NCBI GenBank assembly: GCA_029251165.1
Contig: JAQXDW010000017.1
Span: 1 to 49,041, forward strand
Source of the DNA: Myxococcota bacterium
Lineage (GTDB): Bacteria > Myxococcota_A > UBA796
Reading direction: 5' to 3'
Length of the DNA stretch: 49,041 nt
Shown piece by piece: positions 1 through 10,193 of this stretch (its first letter is position 1; every line of letters starts with the position of its first letter). The notes under the pieces are model-generated. The model searched no databases, was not told the origin of the DNA, and saw only the letters and a list, made by a program, of their open reading frames with translations. Both the position numbers and the translations under genes were made by a program.

Positions 1-165
1 CCCGCGATGCCTTCACCCGCGATGCCTTCACCCGCGATGCCTTCACCCGCGACGTCTTCACCCGCGACGCCTTCACCCGCGACGGAATCGACCGTGACGG
101 CCTCACCTCCAGCCGCCTCACCCTCGACCGCCTCACCTGCGACCGCCTCACCCTCGACACGACTC
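1..165. repeat. 15-bp tandem repeat, about 11 copies, in the kinase tail
   Basis: The unit cccgcgatgccttca is perfect in the first three copies and then drifts (cccgcgacgccttca, ccctcgaccgcctca and similar). Because 15 bp is five codons the array stays in frame and encodes AGEG(I/V)-type pentapeptides outside the membrane on the minus strand. The array continues past position 1, so the total copy number is unknown. Confidence 0.9.
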
Positions 166-1805
166 GCATACTCTTCGGCGAACTCGACCTCACGAGCACT
201 GATGTTCTCTTGGGCATTGAGGACGAAGACCACAGCTCCCAGTGCGATGATGGAGACCGGGAACAGGCAACCACCGATGATGCCAATGACTATCCACAGC
301 GGGCTGAATGCGGGCTTCTTGGAGGGGGCGGTGTCCTCGGGGGGGGGAGTGTCTGGGGTTTCCGGCTGACGGGTGCGCGGCTTACCGGCACGGATCCCGA
401 GCGGAGTGCGCATGTGGATGGTGGGATCATCTTCTGTGTGGGCCATCTTTTGAGAGCTGGCCGCCGGGTGCAGCATGCTGATGGTCTGAGCATCCGCGAG
501 CGGATCGCTTGGATCCGGCGGGACCGCGATCGGCAGCGGTGGCTTCTCCTCGACGTGGTGCCGGGTGATGATCGGCTCGTCGAGGTTGGCGGTTCCGATG
601 GTGGTCGGGATGTCCTCCCAGCCGCCCGGATCGGTGAGGTCCGGTGCGTCTTCGAGAGTCGGCAGGCGGGGAGCGCCGGTTGCCGGGGAGGGCGTAAAGA
701 CTGCCGATGCGGAGGACAGCTCGCTGAGTGCGCCGCGCTGGATGTCGCCGCTGACCGGAGGCGGCTTGGTGTCGAGATTGGCTGAAACGAGGGCGAGAGA
801 GTCCTCGGTGAGCACCCGGTCGAACAGCGGGTTGTCCTTGCGGTGGTCGGACTGAAACCGGCTGACCATCGGCGGCAGCTCTCGCTCTGACCAGCTCGTC
901 AGCTCTTCGCTCTCCATCAGCCGGGCGAGGGCACGCGCACGCTGGAAGAAGGCGGCCGCGGTCGGACGGCTCTCGTGATCGAACGCCAGTCCAGAGCGCA
1001 GCAGCGCCTCCAGCTCGATGGCTGGGGTTCCGGAGAGTCCGATCTGAGCGCGCAGGTATGACAGCCGATCGGCGAGGTGTGTGGCGTGGCGATCCGGGCT
1101 CCCGCGCGCTTTGCCGAGCTTCTCCAGTGCGAGGATCTCGAACAGGGTTGCAGAGAGGGAGTACACGTCCGAGGCTGGAGTCTCAGGCTCGAAGAACAGA
1201 CGCTCGGGGGCCATGTAGTCGACCGAGCCGAACTGCAGCTCTCGGGTGTGGCTCTCGCGGTTCTCGATCTCGCTTCGGGCGACGCCGAAGTCGAGCACCT
1301 TCACCATGCCCGTATCGTCGAGCATGATGTTGGAGGGCTTGATGTCCCGATGGATCACCCGCAGCGGCTTCTCACCGGGAATGGGCGGTCGGTTGTAGGC
1401 GGCATCCAGCGCGCCGGCCACTGCCGCCATGGCCTCAAGGGCTGCTCGGACCGGGAGCCGAGCCTGCTTTGCGTTGAGCTGTGGATCGGTCAGCTCCGCG
1501 ATGATCATTCGGAAGTCGACGGCCTCCAAATACTCCATGATCACCGCTGTGCGTCCGTCGATGGAGGTGAGGTCCATGACATCGACGATGTTGCGGTGAC
1601 GAAGGAGGCCGAGAAGTCGGGCCTCGTCGCGGATGCGATGAACGATCTCTTCGTTGTCGTTCCACTGTGCCTTCAGCAGCTTTACTGCCGCGAGACGAGA
1701 GAATCCATCGGCATGCATCACCTTGCAGAGGTAGACGCTGCCGAACCCCCCCGAGGCGATCTCGCGGAGGAAGTGGAACCTACGGGCGGACTCACGTGTG
1801 GGCAC
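1..1805 (-). CDS. Membrane Ser/Thr protein kinase (3' end beyond window)
   Basis: Hanks-type kinase that phosphorylates Ser/Thr of partner proteins from the cytoplasmic face of the membrane. Visible motifs: glycine loop IASGGFGSVY (residues 16-25), ATP lysine in AAVK (42), catalytic HRDIKPSN (152-159), LDFGVA and YMAPERL. A Pro/Thr-rich linker leads to one transmembrane helix (about 502-527), followed by an outside-facing tail of five-residue units such as AGEGI that runs off the window edge, so the C-terminus is missing. The GTG at 1805 is the first start codon after an in-frame TAG (1835-1833), with AGGA 9 nt upstream. It lies 36 bp behind the ketosynthase homologue on the same strand and may share its transcript. 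A C9 tract sits in the linker. No PASTA or other sensor domain is seen. Confidence 0.93.
   Translation of the reverse strand, partial: MPTRESARRFHFLREIASGGFGSVYLCKVMHADGFSRLAAVKLLKAQWNDNEEIVHRIRDEARLLGLLRHRNIVDVMDLTSIDGRTAVIMEYLEAVDFRMIIAELTDPQLNAKQARLPVRAALEAMAAVAGALDAAYNRPPIPGEKPLRVIHRDIKPSNIMLDDTGMVKVLDFGVARSEIENRESHTRELQFGSVDYMAPERLFFEPETPASDVYSLSATLFEILALEKLGKARGSPDRHATHLADRLSYLRAQIGLSGTPAIELEALLRSGLAFDHESRPTAAAFFQRARALARLMESEELTSWSERELPPMVSRFQSDHRKDNPLFDRVLTEDSLALVSANLDTKPPPVSGDIQRGALSELSSASAVFTPSPATGAPRLPTLEDAPDLTDPGGWEDIPTTIGTANLDEPIITRHHVEEKPPLPIAVPPDPSDPLADAQTISMLHPAASSQKMAHTEDDPTIHMRTPLGIRAGKPRTRQPETPDTPPPEDTAPSKKPAFSPLWIVIGIIGGCLFPVSIIALGAVVFVLNAQENISAREVEFAEEYASRVEGEAVAGEAVEGEAAGGEAVTVDSVAGEGVAGEDVAGEGIAGEGIAGEGIA
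339..347. repeat. G9/C9 homopolymer inside the kinase gene
   Basis: Nine consecutive G on the plus strand (C9 in the coding strand) fall in the Pro-rich linker just before the transmembrane helix of the kinase. A slip of one base would cut the membrane anchor and tail from the kinase domain. Confidence 0.85.
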
Positions 1806-1841
1806 GGCAAACGTTCCTGACTTCGGTCGAGACTATCATAA

Positions 1842-2714
1842 TCAATCCGCTGGCCTTCCACCGACTGGGCGCACAGAAGCCGGTCCAGCGACGGCGAACT
1901 GACCGGCGAGTACGGCGATCGTGAGGGCGAGGATTCCTTCTGCGGCACCGCAGTCTCCAAGCTGACTGCGGTGATCCGGCAGCGCGCTGCCGGTCGGAGA
2001 CAGGGAGAGGGTGGCGATGGGAGAGATGGCTTCTGAGAGCGGACACAGAAGCAGCGCGGCGGCTCCTTCTCCGGGCGGTCCGCTGCGACCACGGCGGAGG
2101 CGGTCACGTGCAGCACCCAGCTCGACGCTGGAGTCCGCACCCCCGATCAGCGCAGCCGGGCAGCGGCCCTCGACCACGGACCAGTATCCAGCGCGCAGTG
2201 CCTGGAGCCCGGCATCGGCATCTCCTGCCCAGGCACCGTTGTCGCCCTGGATACCGAGATGAATGGATGCATGAGCGAGGATCATGTTTGGCAGCGTCTT
2301 CAGCGGCAGCAGCGGCGGGTACAGGTCCCGTCCACGGCCAGCGAGCAGGACCTCGTCGAGCACACCGTCGCGCGCAGCCGCAGCCAGGGCGCTCTCCGCC
2401 TCGCCGTCGTCTGGAGGCTCTCGGCCGACGCCGATGAACAGTCCGAGGTCCTGTCGCGAGCCGGTGTACTGTGCCAGCGCCCGTCCGCAGACCGAGAGGC
2501 CCAGCCGGGCTGCTCGGGTCATGAGCTTGGCGTCCTTGCGGCGCTTGAGAAATTCGCGGTAGCGCGGCGCGGACAGTCCGGCGAGATCAGAAGGCAGCCA
2601 GGACAGCGGTGGGTGAGGCTTCACCCCGGTCTCTCCAGCAAGGAGGGCCTTGACGGCCTCCTCATCGGCGCCCAGCGCACAGTCCAGCGCTGCAGAGATG
2701 ATTGCGACTTCCAT
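1842..2714 (-). CDS. Ketosynthase homologue without catalytic residues (chain-length-factor-like)
   Basis: Thiolase-fold beta-ketoacyl synthase relative of 290 residues, well short of the usual ~410. The N-terminus (VAIISAALDCALG) and the LIGGADSS strand match ketosynthases. Aligned with the neighbouring enzyme, the nucleophile Cys is Ala166 (in AGDADAG), the region that should carry AHGTST is missing, and the last His is replaced by Asp (LGDCGAAEG). It therefore cannot condense by the normal route and may pair with the active ketosynthase as a chain-length-factor-type partner; that role is inference. GGGAGG lies 4 nt before the ATG, overlapping the stop region of the ketosynthase gene, which suggests coupled translation. 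Confidence 0.75.
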   Translation of the reverse strand: MEVAIISAALDCALGADEEAVKALLAGETGVKPHPPLSWLPSDLAGLSAPRYREFLKRRKDAKLMTRAARLGLSVCGRALAQYTGSRQDLGLFIGVGREPPDDGEAESALAAAARDGVLDEVLLAGRGRDLYPPLLPLKTLPNMILAHASIHLGIQGDNGAWAGDADAGLQALRAGYWSVVEGRCPAALIGGADSSVELGAARDRLRRGRSGPPGEGAAALLLCPLSEAISPIATLSLSPTGSALPDHRSQLGDCGAAEGILALTIAVLAGQFAVAGPASVRPVGGRPAD

Positions 2715-2724
2715 GCAGCCTCCC

Positions 2725-3947
<1,223 letters not shown>

Positions 3948-3951
<4 letters not shown>

Positions 3952-4433
3952 GATTCTTCCGGGTAGCCAGGCCAGAGTGCCTTGAGGTGCATGCGCTCCA
4001 GGGCCTCGACCCGAGCCATCTCTTCGGGGTCGTTCAGCGGCACAGCGTTGAACACGAAGATCTGCTCGGCCTGTGCGTGGACCTTCTTTCCGATCTTCGC
4101 GCGAACCTGTACAGCGGCCATCTCATCCCGCAGCGAGGTGATTCGGGTCTCAAGGCGGATGTCCTGATCCGGGCGAACGAACTTCCGGAATTTGACGTTG
4201 TTTGCCATGCTCAGGATCGGAAACGGCCAGTCTCCGCGCTGCTTTCGCACAGTGTAGCCGATGAGCTTTCCGGAGACCTGTGCCAGGGACTCCATTATCA
4301 GCACCCCCGGCACAACCGGAAAGCCCGGAAAGTGGTCCTCGAAGAACGGAGAGTCCGCTGGGTAGCAGCGGTAGCCAACCGCAGACTCTCCAGGGACCAG
4401 CGACTCAATACGATCGACAAGCTGCCATCTCAT
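3948..4433 (-). CDS. 3-hydroxyacyl-ACP dehydratase, FabZ-like
   Basis: Hot-dog-fold dehydratase that removes water from 3-hydroxyacyl-ACP to give the trans-2-enoyl product. The hallmark stretch FEDHFPGFPVVPGVLIME carries the catalytic His and is followed by SLAQVSG. At 161 residues it fits the FabZ family. I take the ATG at 4433 and not the GTG at 4442: AGGTGG sits 5 nt before this ATG and overlaps the GTG. It opens the minus-strand set dehydratase, ketosynthase, ketosynthase homologue, with an ATGA overlap to the next gene. FabA-type function is possible, but FabZ fits the motif and length better. Confidence 0.88.
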
Positions 4434-4485
4434 TGCGTCCACCTAATGTCTGAGTTGCCCGGACGCTATCGCGGCGCAGTCGATC

Positions 4486-5370
4486 CTACTGGAGGATCGC
4501 TTCGAGGCAGGCGACACCAATGATCTCGCGGGCGCCTCCGTCGCAGGTCTTGTAGCGGTGGGCCTCGAAGTGGTGGTTCCCGGTCCAGGGTGCATACCAG
4601 CCCGGCACGACCCAGTGGCGCTTGCCGTCAGCGACCTCACCAGCCGACACAGCCGTCAGCGCGTTGCCGTCTTTGTCTCGGGCGGAGGTGTCGTCGAAGA
4701 AGAGATCCATGTCGTAGGTGCAGGCGGCGTCTCCGTCAGCAGCCGCATCGCTCCAGGTCCCCAGCGCAACGGCCTCGCCCATCTCACCAGCGGGCTCTGC
4801 GGAGCCGCTGCGCTCGATCTGCGCCATCGCCTCTGCGTGATCGGTGGCTGCAGCGCCGATGAACAGCTCCTGGTCGCAGGGGCGGAAGGTGAGCACAGGC
4901 CCCTCGGGCAGCTCGATGAAGGTGGTGAAGGTGCCCTTGGCGCGCTCGGACTCCTTGTCTCCCTTCCACTCTACGGTCATCTCTGAGACCCGTAGACTGC
5001 AGTCCTTCTTGCGGGGCTCAACATACAGCCGCACCTTTGAGGTGCTCCCGGCCTTGTACAGCCCCTCGCGGGTCTCATCGAGGATCTCGGTGAACATCAC
5101 GTCAGAGCCGCGCTTCTCACCCTTCAGGACCTTCTTGGTGAAGCCACCGCCGGTGTACCAGAGGCTGTAGCTGCCGCCCTCGTTGACGACCTCAAAGCGG
5201 TACTCCTTGATCGCCCGCTCGTTGAATTTGATCCACTTGCCGGCCATGTTGTCCATCGAGACCTTTGGACAAGCATCTTCGGGAGTCGGTCCCTCTGGCA
5301 CGGGCTCCTCAGCGCCATCGCAGGCGGTGAGGGCAGAAAGCAGCACAGCAGCGGATATCCAGCGGATCAT
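4486..5370 (-). CDS. Lipoprotein of unknown function
   Basis: Exported lipoprotein: a short signal MIRWISAAVLLSALTAC ends in a lipobox (LTAC) and is followed by an acidic, Pro-rich linker. The mature part of about 275 residues contains paired cysteines and a pattern of short strands, but I recognise no family. I chose the ATG at 5370 because GGAGG stands 4 nt upstream; the longer reading from 5391 would put seven residues before a proper signal. It is divergent from the hydrolase-like lipoprotein at 5457, with 86 bp between the two starts. Confidence 0.85.
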   Translation of the reverse strand: MIRWISAAVLLSALTACDGAEEPVPEGPTPEDACPKVSMDNMAGKWIKFNERAIKEYRFEVVNEGGSYSLWYTGGGFTKKVLKGEKRGSDVMFTEILDETREGLYKAGSTSKVRLYVEPRKKDCSLRVSEMTVEWKGDKESERAKGTFTTFIELPEGPVLTFRPCDQELFIGAAATDHAEAMAQIERSGSAEPAGEMGEAVALGTWSDAAADGDAACTYDMDLFFDDTSARDKDGNALTAVSAGEVADGKRHWVVPGWYAPWTGNHHFEAHRYKTCDGGAREIIGVACLEAILQ

Positions 5371-5456
5371 TTGGCCTCCAGAGCAGGACATGTTCTACCA
5401 CACCGGTGCGCGGTCCGGTCGGGACAGTGTATAGTGCGGGACTGGAGGTAATCATC

Positions 5457-6560
5457 GTGCTGTGGATGCTGCTCACTGGGTGCTGGCAGAGCTTCTCTGA
5501 CCTCCCAACGCTGGACTTCAGCGAGGTGCCCTACTCCAACCCCCTGATGGCCAGCGAGTCTGCTGTCATCAGCGTCTTCGACACCGTACTCGACTGTCCC
5601 GACGGTCAGGGTACCCGGTTTGCTGCGGTATATCCCGCAGACTTTGATGGTCAGGCCCCTGTCGCCATTGTGATGCATTCCGGTGTGTTCGACTACCTCT
5701 TGGAAGGCACCCTCGACGGCATCCACTACCAGAACCCCAGCCGACTCGACCGGGGCTGGGCGGTCAGCAAGATCTGGGAGACCCTCGGGCTGTCCCTCAG
5801 CTCAGTGGACCCTTCTGAGGTCAACCTCGGTGCGCTGCCGGCTGCCCTCACCGATGCCGGGTTTGTCCAGCTTTACCCAGGTAATTGCTGGGGTGACCTC
5901 TGGCACAACGAGGAGGGCGCCCAGGACAACGACTACTCTCTGGAGTCGGCCCTGGCCCGCAACGGCCGCACCATCGCTGGCTGGATGGTCCAGTCCATTG
6001 TCGATCCAGCGTTTGCCGAGGCCCGTGGCTTCTCGATCCCTGTCGCCATCAACCCCAACGAGATCTACCTCATCGGTATGGGTGAGGGCGGACGCGGAGT
6101 GGTTGAGCTGCTGCTGCGGGACAACACCCCGCCGGTTGCCGGTATCCTCATCGACTCCTCTCCCGATGATCTCACCCCGTTCATCTCTGATCCGGGCACC
6201 TTCGTCGATCAGCAGAAGGGAATCGAGCGAATTTTTGGGACGGACAACCTCGACAACATCACAGACTGGTCTCTTCTGGCGCTCGCTGGACAGGGATCGC
6301 TGCCCGATCGGGTTGGGTTCATCTACTCCGACTCGGACCCGCGAGTGCCGGTCGACACCGTCGCCATGACTGCCGAGGTCCTCCGACAGCTGCCGGGGAC
6401 ATGGGTTGACAACCGCAACGAGTCCGCGCACGTCTTCCTGAACAGCGACATCGAGCTCGCACAGGCCGCGGTGGACTATCTGCTGACAGGCGTCGTCCCC
6501 CCAGAGGGCGTCGGCGGGAACACCGGCGGCCTCGACACCGGCGCAGACACCGGGAACTGA
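5457..6560 (+). CDS. Alpha/beta-hydrolase-like lipoprotein lacking the nucleophile Ser
   Basis: Probable surface or periplasmic lipoprotein with an alpha/beta-hydrolase fold. The N-terminus VLWMLLTGC contains a lipobox but only an eight-residue signal; GGAGGT (5444-5449) lies 7 nt before the GTG at 5457. An upstream GTG at 5406 would lengthen the signal but lacks a ribosome site. The elbow that should read GxSxG is GMGEG (Gly209, codon 6081-6083), while a later Asp (SDSDPRVP) and His (ESAHVF) sit where the other triad members are expected. The protein ends in a Gly/Asp/Thr-rich tail (DTGADTGN). It is probably non-catalytic or uses another residue. It ends exactly where the convergent sfsA stop begins. 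Confidence 0.72.
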   Translation: MLWMLLTGCWQSFSDLPTLDFSEVPYSNPLMASESAVISVFDTVLDCPDGQGTRFAAVYPADFDGQAPVAIVMHSGVFDYLLEGTLDGIHYQNPSRLDRGWAVSKIWETLGLSLSSVDPSEVNLGALPAALTDAGFVQLYPGNCWGDLWHNEEGAQDNDYSLESALARNGRTIAGWMVQSIVDPAFAEARGFSIPVAINPNEIYLIGMGEGGRGVVELLLRDNTPPVAGILIDSSPDDLTPFISDPGTFVDQQKGIERIFGTDNLDNITDWSLLALAGQGSLPDRVGFIYSDSDPRVPVDTVAMTAEVLRQLPGTWVDNRNESAHVFLNSDIELAQAAVDYLLTGVVPPEGVGGNTGGLDTGADTGN

Positions 6561-7274
6561 TCAGGTCCGGACCGGAACGGCCTCCCCGCACGTGATGGTG
6601 TAGTCGACGAGCCCGCCGGAGAAGATGGCTCGGTGTGCGATGACCTCGACGCCGGCAGCGATGGCTTGGCGGAGCGTCTCGCCGTAGACCGTGTCGATCT
6701 CGTCGGCGGGGCGAAGGTGGGTGCGTCCGCCGCGCGAGAGCAGGAAGAACAGAACCGCCCGATCTCCAGCCGCCTTCTGGGCCATGAGCTCGCGGAGGTG
6801 ACGTGTACCCCGTGCGGTGACCGAGTCGGGAAACATCGCCCCAGCACCGGTGTCGGCCATGGTCACGCTCTTGACCTCCACAAAGCAGCGCCCCTTCGCT
6901 CCCTCTAACAGCAGGTCAATGCGGCTCTTCTCGCGGCCATAGCGGACCTCTCGACGCAGGTCTGGGTAGCCGGACAGGCTGGGAATCGTCCCCGCCACGA
7001 TGGCCTCCTCGACGATGCGGTTCGGGCGAGCGGTGTTGACGAGGATCGGATGATCTTGTCCATCGAAGGCAACCTCAAAGGTCCACTTCAGCTTCCGCTT
7101 CTTGTCGGTGTGGTGGGTCATCAGGACCTCCCAGCCGGGCTCCCAGCAGGTCTTCATGCTGCCGGGGTTGGGGCAGTGGGCGATCACCTCGGTGCCGTCC
7201 TGCAAGCGGACGTCGGCAAGGAAGCGCTTGTAGCGACGGATGAGGGTGCCACGGTGCAGGGGAGGGAGGCGCAT
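6561..7274 (-). CDS. sfsA: SfsA family nuclease-like protein
   Basis: SfsA (sugar fermentation stimulation) family, 237 residues, full length. Visible hallmarks are the N-terminal OB-like part with CPNPGSM, the nuclease core with EVKSVTM, and the FPDSVTARGTRHLREL block, in which the acidic residues and Lys resemble a PD-(D/E)XK site. The family was named for an effect on maltose genes in Escherichia coli and binds nucleic acid; the biochemical role here is unknown. It is divergent from crcB (37 bp between starts) and tail-to-tail with the hydrolase-like gene with no bases between the stops. Confidence 0.94.
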   Translation of the reverse strand: MRLPPLHRGTLIRRYKRFLADVRLQDGTEVIAHCPNPGSMKTCWEPGWEVLMTHHTDKKRKLKWTFEVAFDGQDHPILVNTARPNRIVEEAIVAGTIPSLSGYPDLRREVRYGREKSRIDLLLEGAKGRCFVEVKSVTMADTGAGAMFPDSVTARGTRHLRELMAQKAAGDRAVLFFLLSRGGRTHLRPADEIDTVYGETLRQAIAAGVEVIAHRAIFSGGLVDYTITCGEAVPVRT

Positions 7275-7311
7275 GGGGACTTCTATAGCCTGCTTGCGTT
7301 AGGCTGCTGCG

Positions 7312-7686
7312 ATGCTCAAGCTGCTGCTGATTGGACTCTTCGGTGCCCTCGGTGCCCTCTCTCGGGCGCTGCTGTCGATGTGGCTCAATCCCGATCGGCT
7401 CGGTGTCGGCCTGCCCTGGGGAACGATCGTCGCCAACCTGCTCGGCAGCCTGCTCATTGGGGTGCTCATTGGGGTGTCTGGACGACTCCCGGAGCCCTGG
7501 CGCAGCACGCTGATCACCGGCTTCCTCGGCAGCCTGACCACCTTCTCGACCTTCAACCTGGAGACCGTCGAGTTGTTCAGCGCGGGGCGCCCTGGGCTCG
7601 CTGCGGCCAACCTCATCCTCCAGCTGGTGCTGGGGCTGGCTGCCGCGGCAGCTGGCCTGAGCCTCGGCGGCTACTGGGTGCGGTAG
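7312..7686 (+). CDS. crcB: Fluoride exporter CrcB/FluC
   Basis: Small four-helix membrane channel that lets fluoride out of the cell and acts as an antiparallel dimer. All family marks are present: GALGALSR near the N-terminus, WGTIVANLLGS with the conserved Asn, and GFLGSLTTFSTFNLE with the TTFS(T)F fluoride path. Length 124 residues is typical. The 37 bp between its start and sfsA leave no room for a fluoride riboswitch on a leader, so that control seems absent here. Its stop touches the stop of mutS2 on the other strand. Confidence 0.95.
   Translation: MLKLLLIGLFGALGALSRALLSMWLNPDRLGVGLPWGTIVANLLGSLLIGVLIGVSGRLPEPWRSTLITGFLGSLTTFSTFNLETVELFSAGRPGLAAANLILQLVLGLAAAAAGLSLGGYWVR
7453..7476. 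repeat. 12-bp direct repeat, two copies, within crcB
   Basis: ctcattggggtg occurs twice head to tail, encoding LIGV twice in the second transmembrane helix. It may be a recent in-frame duplication. Confidence 0.7.
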
Positions 7687-10083
7687 CTACACCAGCTCGA
7701 TCAGCGTGAAGGCGTCGCCGCCTTCCTGCTGCATCGCCGGTCGCCAGCGGTTGACGTGGGCGCACTCCGGCAGCCAGTCGCGGATCGCCTTCTTGAGCAC
7801 GCCCGTGCCGTGACCGTGGAGGATGTAGGTGACCGGTTCGTTTCGGCGAACCATCGCATCGAGGAACTGCTCGGCGGTGTCCAGGGCAGCGTCTACGCGC
7901 TTTCCACGGAGATCACAGGTGTTGGCATCGGTTCGGACTGCGACCAGCTCTCGGTTTACCGGTGGCGGCAGGGAGGCCTCAATGTTGGCGGCCTTCGCGC
8001 TCTTGCGGTGCGCCAAGAGGGGCTCTCCCTCTGCCAGATCCTGAAGTCGAACCTTCATTCGCATCCGTCCGACCTCGACCTCGAAGCGATCTCTGGGCAG
8101 GACCGCGACGATCTTTCCCCGGCTCCCGAGTGTGCGCAGCTTGACCTTGTCGCCGACCTTCAGATCCGCTGGAGGCGGAGCGGCAGGAGCCGTCTCGGGG
8201 ACCTTGGGCAGCGCCCGCAGCTTTCGAATCTGCTCCAGGGAGCGCCCGGCGAGCTTGATGTCGGGGTTGGACTGCAGGGCTGCGATGAGCGCCTTGACCT
8301 CGTCTTCGCGCTTCGCGAGCCTCTTGCGGAAGGTCGCAGCGATCTCAGACTCCAGGTGCTTCTTGCGCTTCTCAAGCTGCTGCTCTTTGTGCTCCAGGAT
8401 GCGGGACTTCATGTCCAGCGCGCTGCGCTGTGCTTCCAGATCCTCGCGGAGCTGTCGTGCGCGGCCTCGCTCGCTCTCAAGCTCTGTGACCAGCTCATCC
8501 ATCCGGCGCTCGCCTTCATCGAGCAGATCACGGGCACGATCGAGCACCGCCCCTGGGAACGCCAGTCGCCGCGCGATGGCGAAGGCATGAGATTCTCCCG
8601 CGAGTCCAAGATCGAGCTGGTAGGTGGGCTGGCCGGCGATGAACCGTACTGCGCCGACCCGGAACCGGGCATCGGAGGAGGGAAGGGCCTTGAGCTGGCT
8701 GTAGTGGGTGGTGACCGCGACCCGGGCACCGGTGTCAGCCAGGGACTGCACGACCGCCTGAGCCAGCGCTGCCCCCTGGGCTGGATCGGTGCCCATTCCA
8801 GCCTCGTCGAGCAGCACGAGGCTGTCTCGACCCGCCGCAGCGATGACCCGCTTGAGAGACTCCAGGTGGCCAGAGAAGGTCGAGAGATCTCCCTCGACGG
8901 TCTGGAGGTCGCCGATGTCTGCAGAGATGTGCGCGAAGAAGTCAGCGCGACTGTCAGGGCCGGCGGGCAGGGGGATTCCAGCGCGAACCATGAGTGCACA
9001 GAGGCCGAAGGTCTTGAGCGCAACTGTCTTTCCGCCGGCATTGGGACCGGTCAGGACGAGCCCGGGATGCGTGTCGGTCATCGAGAGATCGTTTCCGATA
9101 ACATCGACACCACGGAGCTGGAGGACAGGGTGACGGGCGGCGTCCAGCCGGAGGGTTCCGTCGGTGCCGACAGCGGGAATGCTGGCGCGCAAGGTGTGGG
9201 CGAGGCCGGCGCGCGCGACGGTGAGGTCGATTCGGATCGCGCACTCCATCGCGGTGAGGATGTTGTCGGCCTCTGCGCCCACTGCGGCTGTCAGCGCAGC
9301 GAGGATGCGTCGGATCTCTCGAGACAGCGCTGCCTGGGCCTCCTTGAGCTCGTTGGTGTGTGCGATGACCTCCAGCGGCTCGACAAACACCGTCTCACCG
9401 GACTGAGAGGTGCCGTGGACCACCCCGATGCTGCGCTTGTAGTTCTGCTTGACCGGGACGACGTATCGCCCGGCGCGCTCGGTGATGTAGCGGTCCTGGA
9501 GCATCGACGACATCGCGCTGCTGCCGATGAGGTTGTTGAGGACGCTGTGGATGCGTCCGGTGAGGGTGGTGATCCGATGGCGGAGATCGGCGAGCTGGGG
9601 GTACAGGGCCTCGGAGAGCTGTCCAGCGTCGTCGAAGCTGCGCTCCAGGGTGTCGAGCAGCTCTGCGTCGATATCGACGGGGTCGATGATCTGACGGAGG
9701 GTCGGGGCCTCTGCGTGTCGAGCATCGAGCCAGCGACGGAGCCGACGAATCGCGGCGAGGCTGGAGGCGATGGACTTCAGCTCTCCGGCCTCCAGCAGCC
9801 GTCCACTGCAGGCTCCCTCTAAAGGGGCGGAGATGTCGGAGACTCCACCGATTGGAATGCTCCCGTCCGGGGTATCCTCCAGCCTGAAGACCTCCGCGAC
9901 TGCTGCATAGCGAAACATCACCGCTGCGCGGTCTGGTGCGAAGTCTGGAGTGCGGGCAGCGGCAGCGCCCTGGAGAGTCCTGGCATGCTCCGCGAGGGCT
10001 ACCAGGACGGCGTCCCAGTCGAGGGTATTCAGGGTGCGCTGATCGATACCGAGACGCATCTCGGCCGACTCTTCGGTAGACAT
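7687..10083 (-). CDS. mutS2: MutS2 ATPase/endonuclease
   Basis: MutS2 family protein of 798 residues that acts on recombination intermediates or collided ribosomes and does not do classical mismatch repair. It shows the MutS core and clamp, Walker A GPNAGGKT, Walker B LLDEAGMGTDP, a long Arg/Glu-rich coiled coil, a KOW-like segment (KVGDKVKLRTLG), and a C-terminal Smr domain with DLRGKR and LHGHGTGVLK. I use the ATG at 10083; the open frame runs on to 10323 but that would overlap the divergent amidase-family gene and add 80 residues unlike any MutS2 N-terminus. It stops at the base next to the crcB stop. Confidence 0.95.
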   Translation of the reverse strand: MSTEESAEMRLGIDQRTLNTLDWDAVLVALAEHARTLQGAAAARTPDFAPDRAAVMFRYAAVAEVFRLEDTPDGSIPIGGVSDISAPLEGACSGRLLEAGELKSIASSLAAIRRLRRWLDARHAEAPTLRQIIDPVDIDAELLDTLERSFDDAGQLSEALYPQLADLRHRITTLTGRIHSVLNNLIGSSAMSSMLQDRYITERAGRYVVPVKQNYKRSIGVVHGTSQSGETVFVEPLEVIAHTNELKEAQAALSREIRRILAALTAAVGAEADNILTAMECAIRIDLTVARAGLAHTLRASIPAVGTDGTLRLDAARHPVLQLRGVDVIGNDLSMTDTHPGLVLTGPNAGGKTVALKTFGLCALMVRAGIPLPAGPDSRADFFAHISADIGDLQTVEGDLSTFSGHLESLKRVIAAAGRDSLVLLDEAGMGTDPAQGAALAQAVVQSLADTGARVAVTTHYSQLKALPSSDARFRVGAVRFIAGQPTYQLDLGLAGESHAFAIARRLAFPGAVLDRARDLLDEGERRMDELVTELESERGRARQLREDLEAQRSALDMKSRILEHKEQQLEKRKKHLESEIAATFRKRLAKREDEVKALIAALQSNPDIKLAGRSLEQIRKLRALPKVPETAPAAPPPADLKVGDKVKLRTLGSRGKIVAVLPRDRFEVEVGRMRMKVRLQDLAEGEPLLAHRKSAKAANIEASLPPPVNRELVAVRTDANTCDLRGKRVDAALDTAEQFLDAMVRRNEPVTYILHGHGTGVLKKAIRDWLPECAHVNRWRPAMQQEGGDAFTLIELV

Positions 10084-10193
10084 GAACAAGCTCTCATTCG
10101 GGTCCGTCGGAGTACGCGCCCGGTGTTGTTCCCAGAGCTTAATGCAATGCCCCTGGCACAACACCCTCGGATGGTTGGGATAGCCTGAGAGCC

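Noticed and set aside
1..165. CRISPR array
   Set aside because: The 15-bp units are contiguous with no spacers and are in frame with the kinase gene.
7275..7311. Fluoride riboswitch before crcB
   Set aside because: Only 37 bp separate the two divergent starts and no riboswitch core is visible.
7756..9822. 688-codon open frame on the plus strand opposite mutS2
   Set aside because: Shadow of the mutS2 reading frame; composition is Asp/Gly/Val/Arg-rich without domain motifs.
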